A stretch of DNA of 64,000 nt. Origin: Erinaceus europaeus (lineage: Eukaryota; Chordata; Mammalia; Eulipotyphla; Erinaceidae). The position numbers were made by a program, and so were the translations under genes. Location: contig NC_080165.1 of assembly GCF_950295315.1 (NCBI RefSeq), forward strand, positions 10,531,723 to 10,595,722, given 5' to 3'. The notes under the pieces are model-generated. The model was not told the origin of the DNA and ran no database searches. It was given only the letters and a program-made list of their open reading frames with translations. Within the stretch, counting starts at the first letter, position 1. Each line of letters begins with the position of its first letter. Positions 1-12,700 of this stretch are shown here, piece after piece.

Positions 1-315
1 TGGAGGAAAAAAAAAAAAAAAGCCAATACAATACAATACTATGTTGAAAGCTGCAGAGAATGAACTCTAAATGTTCTCATCAATCCCATGATAAAAATGG
101 TGACTGTGTGAGAGGACAGGTACTTTAACTAACTTTATTATGATGATCATTTCATAATGCATACCTGGGTAGTTTGTCCTATTGTGTACCTTAAACTTCT
201 GCGATCTTCTATTTTCAATTATGTATCAATAAAGCTAGAAAAGAAATGTCATTGACAAAGTACCTCAGCTGTTGGAACTTAATTCTTTAGTGAGCGGACA
301 AAGTAGACATCTTTC

Positions 316-577
316 TTTCCTTTTTTTTTCTTTTGTTGCCCTTGTTGTTTATCATTGTTGTTGTTGTTATTGCTGTCGCTATTGGATAGGAGAGAGAGAA
401 ATTAAGAGAGGAGGGGAAGAGAGAGGAGGGGGAAAAGATAGACACTGTAGACTCTCTTCACCACTTGTGAAGCGACCCCCCCTGCAGATAGGGAGCCAGG
501 GGCTTGAACTGGGATGGTTAGACGGGTCCTTGGGCTTTGTGCCACCTGCGCTTAACCTGCTGCGCTACCACCCGGCC
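316..577 (-). mobile_element. SINE-A
   Basis: Head on the right (GGCCGGGTGGTAGCGCAGCA in reverse), tail of poly-T on the left. TAGACATCTTTC is duplicated at 304-315 and 584-595. Confidence 0.9.
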
Positions 578-595
578 ACCTACTAGACATCTTTC

Positions 596-1327
596 CAACA
601 GACGCCAGCCACCAAACAAAGAGAATCAAGAGAATATACAAGCTGGGTTGTTTCTTGCAAAACAGAATTATAGGAAAAGTTTTAAATCTTTCTTATATTG
701 TGCAATAAACGTGTAATGACATTGGACCTAAGTGCTGAGGAAGCCTGAAGATATTTCAGCTTTACCCAACTATAAAATTGCACTTAATATCTCTAGGCCA
801 ATCTTTCTGACCTAGGCAATAAAAAAAAGCATAACAAAGACTTCCGGAAATTGATCATCTAAGTACAGCTGAAAATTATCCAGTTAGTGTAAATCCGTCA
901 AAATATAAATATCGTTTGACATCTTAAATGTCTTAGGGAAAGATAAGGTACAAATAATCTGGCATGAATAGGTTGGACTTTGAACTTGAGCAAAAAATAA
1001 TGCCCTGAGTTCCAATAAACAAAATCATAGTCACAGTCATATAGCACATGGACCTATGCACGCACAGAGAAGACATACACATGTGTACATGCGATTTTAA
1101 GTTGGTCTCATTGAAGTGGCTCATAGCTTGCAAAGCAGTCACTAAATAAGCTGAAGGAGCAAGAATTAAAACCAATGGAATTAAATTTCATTACTCATTA
1201 CTGATAACATTTTAAAACTAATGAAATTAAGATGGGGAAAAATGAGACGTTTAGATAACAGATCCAGTAACTTTCTACTAAAAATTAGCTGTGCTAGCAG
1301 GGGGATTATTATTGAGCAGGTGAAATC
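596..1327. other. Intergenic, nothing recognised
   Basis: AT-rich unique sequence downstream of RHAG with no gene or repeat I can support. Confidence 0.5.
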
Positions 1328-1599
1328 CTTTTTTTTTTTCCCTCCAGGGTTATCACTGGAGCACGGTGCCTGCACTACAAGTCCACTGCTCCTAGAGACT
1401 ATTTTTTTCCATTGTTATTGGCATTGTTGGATAGGACAGAGAGAAGAGGGGAAGACAGAGAGGAAGAGAGAAGGATAGACACCTGAAGACCTGCTTCGCC
1501 GCTTGTGAAGTGACTCCCCTACAGGTGGAAAGCAGGGGCTTACAGTCCTTGTGCTTCACGCCATGTGCGCTTAACCCAGTGCACTACCAACCAGGCCCC
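1328..1599 (-). mobile_element. SINE-A-long
   Basis: It contains the long-form module (CTCCAGGGTTATCACTGGAG in this orientation) and the tRNA-like head near 1599. Confidence 0.88.
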
Positions 1600-1743
1600 T
1601 AAAATAAAGATAATTTTGAAAAGAGCAGATAGAAGTTTATCCAAGTGGAAGAGACTATAGTCTTTAAATGTTTTACTACAAAAAGAACATATACCATATG
1701 GAGAAAAGATGACTAATTTACAATTTAAAGAAAGAGTCTGTTC

Positions 1744-2745
1744 ATGATGGGCCTAGACCTCGAATAAATCCCTCTCCATTGTTACTAGTCATATCTATCA
1801 GGAACAACAAACAGACCCCTTTGTGGGCCCCCATAGGACCTTGCCTTCAATTTGGATCAACAACAGTAGAGAATGTTCCATCCTGAAGGGAGGCTGGACA
1901 ACAGACTCTATGCTACTCCTGAGGAAGATGGGTCCTGATATTGGGGCAGCTTGGAATGTTCCTACTCATGACCACAGAATGTGAGCTCAGATCTACAGGG
2001 ATGTAGAGGTCACATAGGCTCCTAAGCTGAATATAAGCCCCAGATCACATCAAATTGATGGGGTTTACAGTTAACAATATTTATACATCTTTCCCATATT
2101 TGGGAGCTACTCTCTCCCCTGATCCAGATTTCTGATCCTTCTGCCAGCCATGACATCATCTCCCCAGACGATAACTTAGATCCACCTGCATATCAGATTT
2201 CAGGGGGGAAAAAAACTAGTATAGCCACAGGCTCTTTGGACTATAACTAAAATGTGCCTACTAGCTACCTACAAAATGGAGACGCCCCCCTCCAACTCTT
2301 CATCTGCACTACTCCAACCTTTAGGTTCATGATTAGTCAACAACTTGTTTGGTTTTATATGTTAACTCTATTTTCAGCCACCAGGTTCCAGATGTTAGCA
2401 TGATGCAGACCAGACTTCCCTGGACAGATAACCCCACCAATGTGTCCTAGAGCTCCGATTCCCCAGAATCCCACCCCACTAGGGAAAGAGAGAGACAGGC
2501 TGGGAATATGGATCCATCTGTCAACGCCCATGTTCAGTGGGGAAGCAATTACAGAAACCAGACCTTCCACCTTCTGCATCCCACAATGACCTTGGGTTCA
2601 TACTCCCAGAGGGATAAAGAATAGGAAAGCTATCAGGGGAGAGGGTGGGATATGGAGTTCTGGTGGTGGGTTGTGTGGAGTTGTACCCCTCTTATCCTAT
2701 GGTTTAGTCAATGTTTCCTTTTCATAAATAAAATTAAAATAAAAT
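1744..2745 (+). repeat. Repeat X, about 1.0 kb copy
   Basis: It runs from CATGATGGGCCTAGACCTCG to an A-rich end (TCATAAATAAAATTAAAATA). An imperfect 16-bp duplication (AAAGAAAGAGTCTGTT / TAGAAAGAATTCTGTT) flanks it. Its 3' part contains the family hallmarks CAGGCTGGGAATATGGATCC and TGGTGGGTTGTGTGGAGTTG. No sustained ORF. Confidence 0.85.
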
Positions 2746-3149
2746 AGAAAGAATTCTGTTTATAGGAACTGTATTCCAAGAAAGCAAGTGTTCACAAGCT
2801 AGAATCATTGGCCATCAATCACATCCTAGTTCCTTAACCCGTTAGCATCATAAGCTTTGTCAAGATCCTCTGAAGTTTGTCTTGTAATCAGCTGAGCACT
2901 GGAGAGCCTCAGTATGTTCAGAGGGGAAGGATGGTCCTTGGTGAACATTAGCAGAGGAGAGGACAGTGCACTTGACCAGTGGACTGACTCGTTCAAAGGC
3001 TCATCGGGAAGAGAAGCTGATATACAACTGAAAGTGGCAATGCATTTGGCTCATAAAATGTTTAGGGCATCTGAGTGAGTAGTGATGTTTGGCAGAGGAA
3101 TAAAAGAGTATATGATTTATTGTCAACTGAAACTTTTTAAAACTTTTTT

Positions 3150-3294
3150 CTAAATATTTTATTTATTAATGAGAGGGGTAGGAAGAGAGAGAAAGAACCG
3201 GACATCACTCTGGTACATATGCTACTGGGGACTGAACTCAGGACCTCATGCTTGAGAGTCCAACGCTTTATTCATTGTGCCACCTCCTAGACCA
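3150..3294 (-). mobile_element. SINE-C
   Basis: Complement of TTGGACTCTCAAGCATGAGG; tail in the AATAAATAAAATATTTAG sequence on the left. Confidence 0.85.
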
Positions 3295-3304
3295 GTCTTT
3301 TTTA

Positions 3305-3520
3305 ACTCTTTAAAAACCGTATTTCATTATTATTGAATAGAGACTGAAAGAAATTGAGAGGAGAGGGGAGCTAGAAAGGGAGAGAGACAGAGAGACTCCT
3401 GCAGCCCTGCTTCACTGCTTGTGAAGCTTTCCCCCAGCAGGTGGGGACCAGAGGCTTCAACGTGAGTCCTTGTGCATTGTAATGTGAGCACTTAACCAGG
3501 TGCGCCATCATCTGTCCCCT
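3305..3520 (-). mobile_element. SINE-B
   Basis: AGCCCTGCTTCACTGCTTGT body; head at 3520. Confidence 0.85.
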
Positions 3521-3584
3521 AATTAATTAGTTAATTAATCAGGGATTAAGTGCTTATCACCACTCCTGATAGTCAAATACTTTT

Positions 3585-3740
3585 ATAGAGAAAGACAAAA
3601 CTGAAAGGGGTGGAGAGGAAGAGAAAGAGAGAGAGATACCTGTAGCAAAGCTGATGAAGCCCTCCTCCGCCCCAAGAGTGAGGACTGGGGTTTGGGGGGC
3701 CAGGGGCTTGAACCTGGTTATTTGCGCTTGGTAATATGTA
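3585..3740 (-). mobile_element. Degenerate tRNA-SINE
   Basis: Purine-rich arm and GCCAGGGGCTTGAACCTGG box; the rest is diverged. Confidence 0.5.
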
Positions 3741-3845
3741 AAGCTGTACTGGGCGCTACAGAAAGAAAGGGTTTTCTTCATTTCTTCAGAAATGGTTTTA
3801 TAAGGGTATTTTAGTTTTAAAATTCAGATATTTAAAGCTTATCCT

Positions 3846-4035
3846 GTGGCCAGGTAGTGGTACACCTGGTTAAGTGCACATACTACAAGTGTCTAAGAGC
3901 CCGGGTTCAAGCCCCTGGTCCCCACCTGCAAGTGGTGAAGCAGGGCTGCAGGTGTCTCTCTGTCTCGCTGTTTCCCCATCCACTCCCCTCTCAAATTATG
4001 TCTCTATCCAATAATAAATAAAGATAAACTTTAAA
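3846..4035 (+). mobile_element. SINE-B
   Basis: Complete, with AAAGCTTATCCT duplicated on both sides (about 3834 and 4036). Confidence 0.88.
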
Positions 4036-4539
4036 AAGCTTATCCTATAACACAACATTTACTTGATTTTCATCATCTGTAATATGATTATTTATTTAGA
4101 TAATGTTGCTGGGAAGGGAGGGCAAGAGGTTAACAGAACAAAGGGCACCTGAGCTCCACTGGTAGGTTCTAGACTGACATCTACATAAAAGAATCACAAG
4201 AGAGATGTCCGTGTTTCAGGGAGATGAGTGTTTATTGAGACAAAGCAGGGACAGATAAGAAAGGAAAATGCACGTTTTAGAGGCATGTAGAGCACTCCCC
4301 CAAGAGAGTGTGGGAGGGAGGGTGATTCCTGAGTTTCCTGGTCAGCTGACTGTTCTGGTGGGCTTGGGGGGATGCTGAAGCTGCCCTGAGGGGATTAACT
4401 TTAGTCACTGTCTGTGTGCACCTGTTCATCTGTGTTTTATGGCATTAGCAGTCAAGTGGGAAGGGGCATAACACCGGATGAAGACATCTGGCCCTCGTAG
4501 GGTGCAGCAGGAGTGGTTTTTGTTTTTGTTTTTTTTTTT

Positions 4540-4587
4540 AAATATGGAACGCTTCACGAATTTGCGTGTCATCCTTGCGCAGGGGCC

Positions 4588-4638
<51 letters not shown>

Positions 4639-4644
4639 GAGCAC
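4540..4644 (-). pseudogene. U6 snRNA retrocopy, full length, target duplication intact
   Basis: Read on the minus strand this matches U6 snRNA from GTGCTCGCTTCGGCAGCACA to GCGTTCCATATTT with no mismatch I can see against the remembered human sequence. In place of the usual T-run terminator there is an A-rich tail (4522-4539), and a 13-bp direct repeat AGGAGTGGTTTTT flanks it (4509-4521 and 4648-4660). Those are hallmarks of L1-mediated retroposition. It lies downstream of RHAG on the same strand. No external U6 promoter elements (PSE, TATA) are evident. Confidence 0.93.
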
Positions 4645-4660
4645 AGGAGGAGTGGTTTTT

Positions 4661-5347
4661 AATCTTCTTTCAGAGAAGTCCCCCTAACAGATAAAAGAAG
4701 TGAAGATTAAAAAGAGTATGTGTGTGTCTGTGTGCACTTGTTAATAAAGTAAATTCAAGCCACTAAAAGAAAGAGACTCAAAGAACAATGTTTTATTTTA
4801 CAGTAATATTTAATTCATTGATATTTTATACAAAACAAACATTGGTCAGGTAGGATTGAGCTCTTGTTGAAAGTAGTAAACACACAAAAGAAATAAAAGA
4901 AGATTATTCAAGTAAAAGTATAACATTATAAGTCTCTCCTTTTGAAAGTAGACTACTAAAACAATATTGCTATTTTATATACATACATTTCTTTCATTTT
5001 ATTTATACGGATTCCTTGCATAGACTGTAAGCTAATTAGCTTTCATTTTATAATATTTTGGACTTATGATACAGTGTCAACATTTTAGAAACTGATATGA
5101 ATTAAAATTTATTGACTTCCTTATAAACCACATCTAAGCAGAAAACATACAGAAATAAACATGAAGTGCCCACCCTGTACCCATCAACTGTGCCAAGTAG
5201 AGTCCATCGAATTATATTTTGTGAGTCACATTTTGTCAATGAAATCACTGAATATCAAGAAGCAGCACTGGGATAAGACATTTTCCAGGGGATTTGTATA
5301 CTGAGAATCTACATATTGCGGCCCTTATTTGCTTTGAATGCTCCCTG
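4661..5347. other. RHAG downstream flank
   Basis: AT-rich unique sequence. It may hold distal polyadenylation sites of RHAG; nothing else seen. Confidence 0.4.
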
Positions 5348-5353
5348 TTTATT
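5348..5353 (-). promoter_or_regulatory. Candidate RHAG polyadenylation signal
   Basis: AATAAA on the minus strand, about 55 nt beyond the stop codon. It is the first canonical hexamer downstream; further hexamers occur further down in AT-rich sequence, so the real cleavage site is uncertain. Confidence 0.4.
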
Positions 5354-5408
5354 TACATCAATGTGACTATAGATAATAAGATGCGAAGCCAAGGCCCAGG
5401 AATGGTAT

Positions 5409-5483
5409 TTAGAGTTCAGGTTCCAGTTGTTTATGGATGATAGGTTCATGGAAATGTCTGTCATGTTCTCTCCATCTAGGGAC
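5409..5483 (-). CDS. RHAG: RHAG exon 10, C-terminal tail and stop
   Basis: The acceptor is a pyrimidine tract ending CCTTTGAAG|GTC. The exon encodes [16 protein letters not shown], then HKQLEPEL and TAA. Human RHAG ends VPKTR, so the first residues align and the cytoplasmic tail is extended by 19. The acceptor and the VP start support the exon; tail conservation is not established from one sequence. Confidence 0.85.
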   Translation of the reverse strand, partial: VPRWREHDRHFHEPIIHKQLEPEL

Positions 5484-6718
5484 CTTCAAAGGAAAAAAAG
5501 ATTGGGGCACTTTAGAGAATCATTACCTGTGTGTTCCAGAAATTGATGTTGAAAAGAAGTCATTTCTTGAATTACTTACTATCCAAGATTAGAAACAAAT
5601 AAAAATCTCTTGACTTGGGGAAAGTAAAAGAACAAAATAGTCATCCTACTTGCCCTACTTTCTCTTTCTCAAAATAGGAAAATCATAACGAATACTCAAG
5701 CATCTATCACTATTAGCGGCTTGTGGGAAGTTATTTGGGAGAAAAAGTCAATGAAGGAATATTTGAGAAAAAGAAAGGAAAGTTTTTCACTGAACCTCTG
5801 CATCCATCTTCTGGGTTCTACCGTTTTTGTCTACTTTCATTTGTTCGATTTAGCCCATACCACAGTCTGGAATTTCCATGATTTTTATGAAGTAGCTTTT
5901 TAAAGTTATCTCAGAAGAGCAAAAGAACCATTGACAGAGAAATGTGGTCGTTATTTAATTACCACTTTGGAAGATAACGTCTGATATTTTCTGTCTGGAC
6001 ACATCATCTTTAATTTTCTCTATGAATGGGAAATGCATCCAATCGCAACACACAGAGGTTTGACTGAGCAGAGCGAGTCCCCACTTAGATAAACAGAGAG
6101 AGAACTGCACAGTACCTCCCAGTAGACAGAGTCGTCATAGCACTGCTCATCTGATGGTTGTCCCAAAATAGGTATCTTGAGAATTAAGCCTGTGAACGTG
6201 GGGAGGAAATGATGCTGTAGAGAAAAATTTACTCGCAAATTCATAAAATAATTATAACAATAATAATAATATTGGAAAATAATTTCCTTTGAATTAACAT
6301 AATTACTCTCAGAAGATTAGAACAGTTTCAAGAGTATCGATGCTATATTCATCACAACCACCCGCGATCGTGAGGAAAAGCTGCAAGGATGTGTTCGCTC
6401 TTTGCACTGACCTGTAATCAGACCTCCAACAAGTGCTGTCCCGATGGAGGAACCTACAGCAGCTGCTTGCATGGCCGTAGTAGACCTAAGAAATCCAGGG
6501 GGAAATGGGGGGGGGGGAAGGATTGTTGTTATTTTTTAGATGTTTTTAGTTGTTATTTTTTAGGATGATATTGAGGTACCTGAAGGGGACCGCCTAGAAA
6601 ATGGGCGTGGTGACAGGTGTGGCTTGGAAAGGTGGAGGCGAGGCTTGAGTGTAAAAAGCTAGACCATGGGCGTGGCTTGCTGTCTGTGCTGGTCACCCTG
6701 TGAGTTTGAGCAGGACTC

Positions 6719-6770
<52 letters not shown>

Positions 6771-9700
6771 CCCCGCTCCCCTCTTCCCTCTCCCCTCTCC
6801 CCTCTCTCCTCTCTCCTCCTCCTCACTACTCTCTCCCCTCTCTCTCCTCCTTCCTCCTCTCTCCTCCTACCCTCCCCCCTCCTCTCTCCTCTCTCTTCCT
6901 CTCTCCTCTCTCCTCTCCTCTTCTCTCTCCTCAATTCTTTGTTGAGATAATGCGTGACAAATTTTTTAAATGTTGGGAAAACAAATATCGCCACCCCTCT
7001 CCCCCCCCAAAAAAACTCGTCTCCTGAATTGTAGGTGCCTTCCATCTTCAGGCCAGAGTGCAACATTACACAGCAGTGAACAAACATCTGTTACCATTTT
7101 TCTTCTACTTCATATTTTTATTTAAAGTATTTATTAATTAGTGAGAGAGAGGAGCAGAGTGCCAGGAACTGAGGTTTTGTTTATGAACCCTCGTTAAGTA
7201 CATTGAAAAGTTGTTGACTAACCATACAGACAGAAGGGCTAGACTCTTAAAACCTAACCAAAAATATAGCCACCCAGTGTGTGAAAGGTGATAGACTAGT
7301 TTGACAACATTCATGGAACAGGTCTAGACTTGATATTCAAGGATTCCTGCTCCTATCCCTGAGGCAGCTCTGAAGTGTTCCTGGAATGTTTACACACTTT
7401 AACACTCTGAGTTGAGCTCATTGGCTCAACAGTCCAGATTTGCATTGCAGTCTTATTTACACAAGAATACGCTAGTGCCTAGTCTCATTCTGTAAGATCC
7501 TTGCAGAACTCCCCTGAAAAATGTAGCTATCTGGGGGTCTGCCCTCCTAATCTGCCAATGTTGACACCAAAACCAAAACAGAAAAACAAAATGGGTCAAC
7601 ATTAGACAATGGTGGAAGAGGAAGTCGATTTTTCCCCTTATACTTTGTTTTTATTTTTTAAAGATATATTCATTGTAAAAGAGAGGAGAGAGGTACCAGA
7701 GCACTGCAAGGGTAAGACTACTGTTTTCTGACTGTGTTAATTAAATTGCTGTATCTAATAGAAAGCTGGTGTGAGTGGTGGAGAAATTTAAATTAACAAT
7801 TAAAACACTGGAAGGAAAGCTCAGGTTAAAGAGAGCATAGGTGTTGTAAATGTGAAATCACAGGTTGAATTCCTTTAATACCACATAAGCCAGAATTGAG
7901 TAGTGCTTTCCTCTCCTTCTCTCTTTCCTATATAAATAAAAATATTTTTTTAGGGTGTCGGGTGGTAACTCAATAGGTTAAGCAGACATGGCGCAAAGGG
8001 CAAGGACCGGCATTGGAATCCAGGTTTGAGCCCCGGCTCCCCACCTGCAGGGGAGTCACTTCACAGGCGGTGAAGCAGGTCTGCAGGTGTCTATCTTTCT
8101 CTCCCCCTCTCTGTCTTCCCCTCCTCTCTCCATTTCCCTCTGTCCTATCCAACAATGATGACATCAATAACAACAACAATAATAAGTACAACAATAAAAA
8201 ACAAGGGCAACAAAAGAGAAAATATATATATATATATTAAAAATAAATAAATCTTTAAAGATCCATCTTCCAACACCACTCTAGTCTCTGAATTTTGCAA
8301 AGATAGTACTTACAGTCTGGTTTGATGGATATGGAAAAAGACTCTCTCAGCTTTAAAATGGGAGATGACACCGTATTGTTGGACGGGGGAGGGGGCAGGA
8401 GAGCTCCTTGACTCACTTGTCAGAGGCTCCCAGGGCCACGGCCACAATGCCTGCGAGTCCTCCTACCAGCCCAGGTAAGCCGTGCAAGTTATGGACGCCA
8501 CACGTGTCTTGTATCCTCAGTCTAGAAGCAAAAAATGGCTAAAGGAGGAAAGAGATTATTAGTTTGTTAGGTCTAGAGTTCTGCAGCTGCAAGGAAGCAA
8601 CATGTAGGAGACAAAATCCACCTGTATTAAAGAAGCTAAGACAGTGGTGACAAAACTACTCATGTCTGTCTTCAGTAATGGGGTTTGAAGGTTAGGGACT
8701 GCAAGTCCTAGACCTTCTTACCTACTGATGATAGGCTAAATCCTTTTAAAAGGGTAGAGTGACCTCAGTTATATAAAACAAACAAGAAAAACTCCCATGA
8801 AACTACTCCAGGGGAAAGTAACGTAAGTACTTGACATTTTCTTTTTTTTTGTAATTTGTAAATTACCATTATTTATTTATTTATTGGATAGAGACAGCCA
8901 GAAACTGAGAGTGGAGGGAGAGATAGAGAGAGAGACAGAGAGACACCTGCAGCCCTGCTTCACCACTTGCAAAGTTTTCCCCTACAGATGGGGACTGGGG
9001 ACTCGAACCTGAGTCCTTTGTGCACTGTAACGTGTGCGTTCAACCAGGTGCGCCACCACCCGGCCCCAATACTTGATATTTTCAATTCACACGAAGTCTC
9101 AGATAACTGCTATCAGCCTTTGTTCTTCTATACTAATATTTCAGCAAAGAATGGAGATGTCTGGGCTTCTGCAATGTGAATAGTACTTCCGTCAGGAAGG
9201 CAGATGACACCACCGCCACCACCACCACAAAAGGAGAGGAGCTTAGCAAACTTCTTGCCGTAACATTCTCTACGAGAATATGTGAGAAAGGGACTGTGCA
9301 GATTCAAACTTGGATTCCAACATCTGTCAGACTGACCGTCAGAAACTTGAACCCAATCACTGAAACAAGGCCTGCCACACTCCCGATAATCATAGAGCCG
9401 TATGGATGGATCTTCATGTCTGCACAAGTGCCCACGGCAACTCCTCCAGCTAGGGTTGCGTTCTGAATGTGAACCTGTGTGGAAGGCAGAGGCAAATGAA
9501 GTGAGATCAAAGTGGCAGAGCCCAGCGGGCCACATGGCACAGGCTTCAGCTGCAAGGGTTACCTATTGTTTTTTTTAATGTAATTTTTTATTTATAAAAA
9601 GGAAACATGGACTAAACCATGGGATAAGAGGGGTACAACTACACACAGGTCCCACCACCAGAACTGCGTATCCCATCCTCTCCCCTGATAGCTTTCCTAT

Positions 9701-12700
9701 TCTTTATCCCTCTGGGAGTATGGACCCAGGGTCATTGTGGGATGCAGAAGGTGGAAGGTCTGGCTTCTATAATTGTTTCCCTTGCTGAACATGGGCGTTG
9801 ACAGGTCGATCCATACTCCCAGCCTGTCTCTCTCTTTCCCTAGTGGGGTAGGGCTCTGGGGAAGCTGAGCTCTAGGACATATTGGTGGGGTCGTCTTCGT
9901 CTGTCCAGGGAAGTTTGGTTGGCATCATGTTAATATCTGAAACCTGGTGGCTGAAAAAGAGTTAACATACAAAGCCAAACAAATTGTTGACCAATCACGG
10001 ACCTAAAGGCTGGCAAAGTGCAGATGAAGAGTTGGGGGGGGGGGTGCTCCATTCTGTAGATAGCTAGTAGGCATATTTTAGTTGTATTCCAAAGGGCCTG
10101 AGGCTATACTAGTTTTTTCTTTTTCTTTTTCTTTTTTCCCCTGAGCCTGAAATCTGATATGCAGGTGGATCCAAGTTATTGCCTGGAGAGATGATGTTAT
10201 GGCTGGAAAAAGGACCAGAAAGCTGGATGAGGGAAGAGAGTAGCTTCCAAATATAGGAAAGATGTATAAATATTGTTGACTGTAAACCCCATCCATTTGA
10301 TGTGATGTGGGTCCCATATTCAGCTTAGGAGCCTATGTGACCTCTGCATCCCTGTAGATCTGAGCTCACATTCTGTGGCCATGAGTAGGATCATTCCAAG
10401 CTGCCCCAATATCAGGACCCATCTTCCTCAGGTATAGGATAGAGTATACTGCCCAACCTCCCTCCCTTTGGAGGATGGAACATTCTCTACTGTTGTTGAT
10501 ACAAGTTGAGGGTAAGGTCCTATGGGGGCCCACAAAGGGGTCTATTGTGTTGTTCCTGATAGAGATGACTGGTGACAATGAAGAGAGGGATTTATTCGAG
10601 GTCTAGGCCCATCATGTCTGTTTGGGAATCTGAGGACTCCCCGAATAGGGTCCCAGCGGATGGGGTGGCCTGATAGTGACTAAAGAGTCATTGTTAAAGT
10701 ATGCCAGTCTCTTGCCCTTATTCAGGTTTTGCAGCCCTTGCCTTGATAGTAACAATGGAGTGAGTGAGGGAACTGTAATATGAAGTAGGTAAGGAGAGTA
10801 TCTAAGTCTAAGTAGACACTATTTCATTATGAACTTTATACTGACTCACTACAGACTATTGTGTATTTTTACTTTCAGGCATCTATTGTTTTTAAAAAGA
10901 CTAACAGAACCCGAAGCTCCCCACCTACAGGGAAGTCATTTCACAGGCAGTGAAGCAGGTCTGCAAGTGTCTGTCTTTCTTTCCTCCTCTCTGTCTTCCC
11001 CTCCTCTCTCCATTTCTCTCTGTCTTATCCAACAACAATGACATCAATAATAACTACAACAACAATAAAAAAAAAAAAAACAAGGGCAACAAAAGGGAAA
11101 ATAAATAAATAAATATAAAAAATGTTTTAAAAATTAAAAAAGGACTAATGGAGATATAGCTATCGCAAATCATGCAGAAACCTGTGTGACCGCGGAAGGC
11201 GTTTCTTCCAAGTGGTTGACGCTGGATGTCTTTTACCCCTTGCATTCTTCTCTTCTTGCCTTTTCTTTCTTGCCTTTTCTTTCCTCTCCACTCTTCTCCT
11301 TTCTTTCCTTTTCTTACCAAGTTTCCTAGCTTGTGCTTAAGTGATTGGACTAGATGAACCCAGTATGTCGTAGGAGGGTAGTAGCACCCAGAGCGGCAGC
11401 GTTAGCCAATGCATGTTGTTTTGCGCTTGTGGTTATAAGAAGCCAAAAGAGGTCGGTTGCTGCTATGTGTGTTGTATCATTTGGGTGTCCGGTATTTACA
11501 AAAAGAAGAAGAATGTGAAGACACATCAATGTACATATGATATGTAAAACACAACAGCTTTCAGAGCTGATAGTACTGAGAACAGTTAAGGATGGAGGAA
11601 AAAAATCCATTTCCATTGACCAGAAATTCCCAGAAATATCATATATGGTTATTCTGCTTAAAGCAAAAAGATCCTGGGGCTGGGTGGGGGTGCAGCTGGT
11701 TGAACACACACATTACAATGTATAAGGACCCAGGTTCAAGCCCCCAGTCCCCACCTGCAGGAGGGAAGTTACACAGGTGGTGAAACAGGGCTGCAGGTGT
11801 CTCTCTTTTAATCTCCCCCTCCCTCTCAATTTCTGTCTGCCACCATCCAAAATAAAATTTTTAAAAAGAAAAAGGTTAAAGCAAAAAGATCCTCAAAGAT
11901 TTTAAAAGAAAGTCGCTGAACTATACCTGTATGATAATTTTTTTTTCATTCTTTTGTATTTTTCTCCAAAGAAGCAACGTATAGGAAATTGAATTGAAAT
12001 AACACATCCTTAACTTGGAAAAAAAAAAAAAAAGAAATTGCTATAGCTGTTTTTTTTTTCTCAGATGGGAAAAAAAAAGATGCTAATCTGAGGATGACTT
12101 CACAGGTCAGAAGCTCAAAGAACCAACTTGAGGATTTAACAGTCTGTTCAAGAGCATTTCATTTTGAAATAATTTTAAATCTATGTGAAAATAATTGCAG
12201 AAACACTGCAGAGGGTTTCCACTTGTGGCTACACAGTTTTCCCTAATGGTAACATCTTACAGGATCACAGGGCCAGAAAAGTAACATTGCTCCTTGGTAA
12301 TGAATGCTGTCAAGAACCTTACTTGAATTTCACCAGTATTCCCACTGATGTTCTGTTTTCGTATTCAGAATCTTATCTCTTTGAAAGAAATATTTGCAGG
12401 AAGTTTTCCCTATGCGGGTGCTCTCGTGTGATGACTGAAAATTTGTTCTCAAATTTTCACACATGTTGGAGTGTGTACTATTCTGGTCAAGCTAACTCCT
12501 GGCCTCCTCTCTCTCTCTCTCTCTCCCTATGTCTCTCTCTCTCCTCCAACTCATTTCTTTTTTTTTTAAGATTTTTTTTTATTTTTCCCTTGTTTATTGT
12601 TGTCGTCATTATTGTTGTTGTTGTTATTGCTGTTGTTGTTGCATACGACAGAGAGAAATGGAGAGAGGAGGGGAAGACAGAGAGGGGGAGAGAAAGATAG

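Noticed and set aside
4540..4644. Functional U6 snRNA gene
   Set aside because: An A-rich tail, target duplications and no PSE/TATA upstream mark it as a retrocopy.
6659..7087. 142-codon minus-strand Arg-Glu-rich frame
   Set aside because: It is created by the CT/CTCC tract.
12185..12700. 171-codon plus-strand open frame
   Set aside because: Half of it is translated (CT)n and SINE-A tail; the rest has no recognised similarity.
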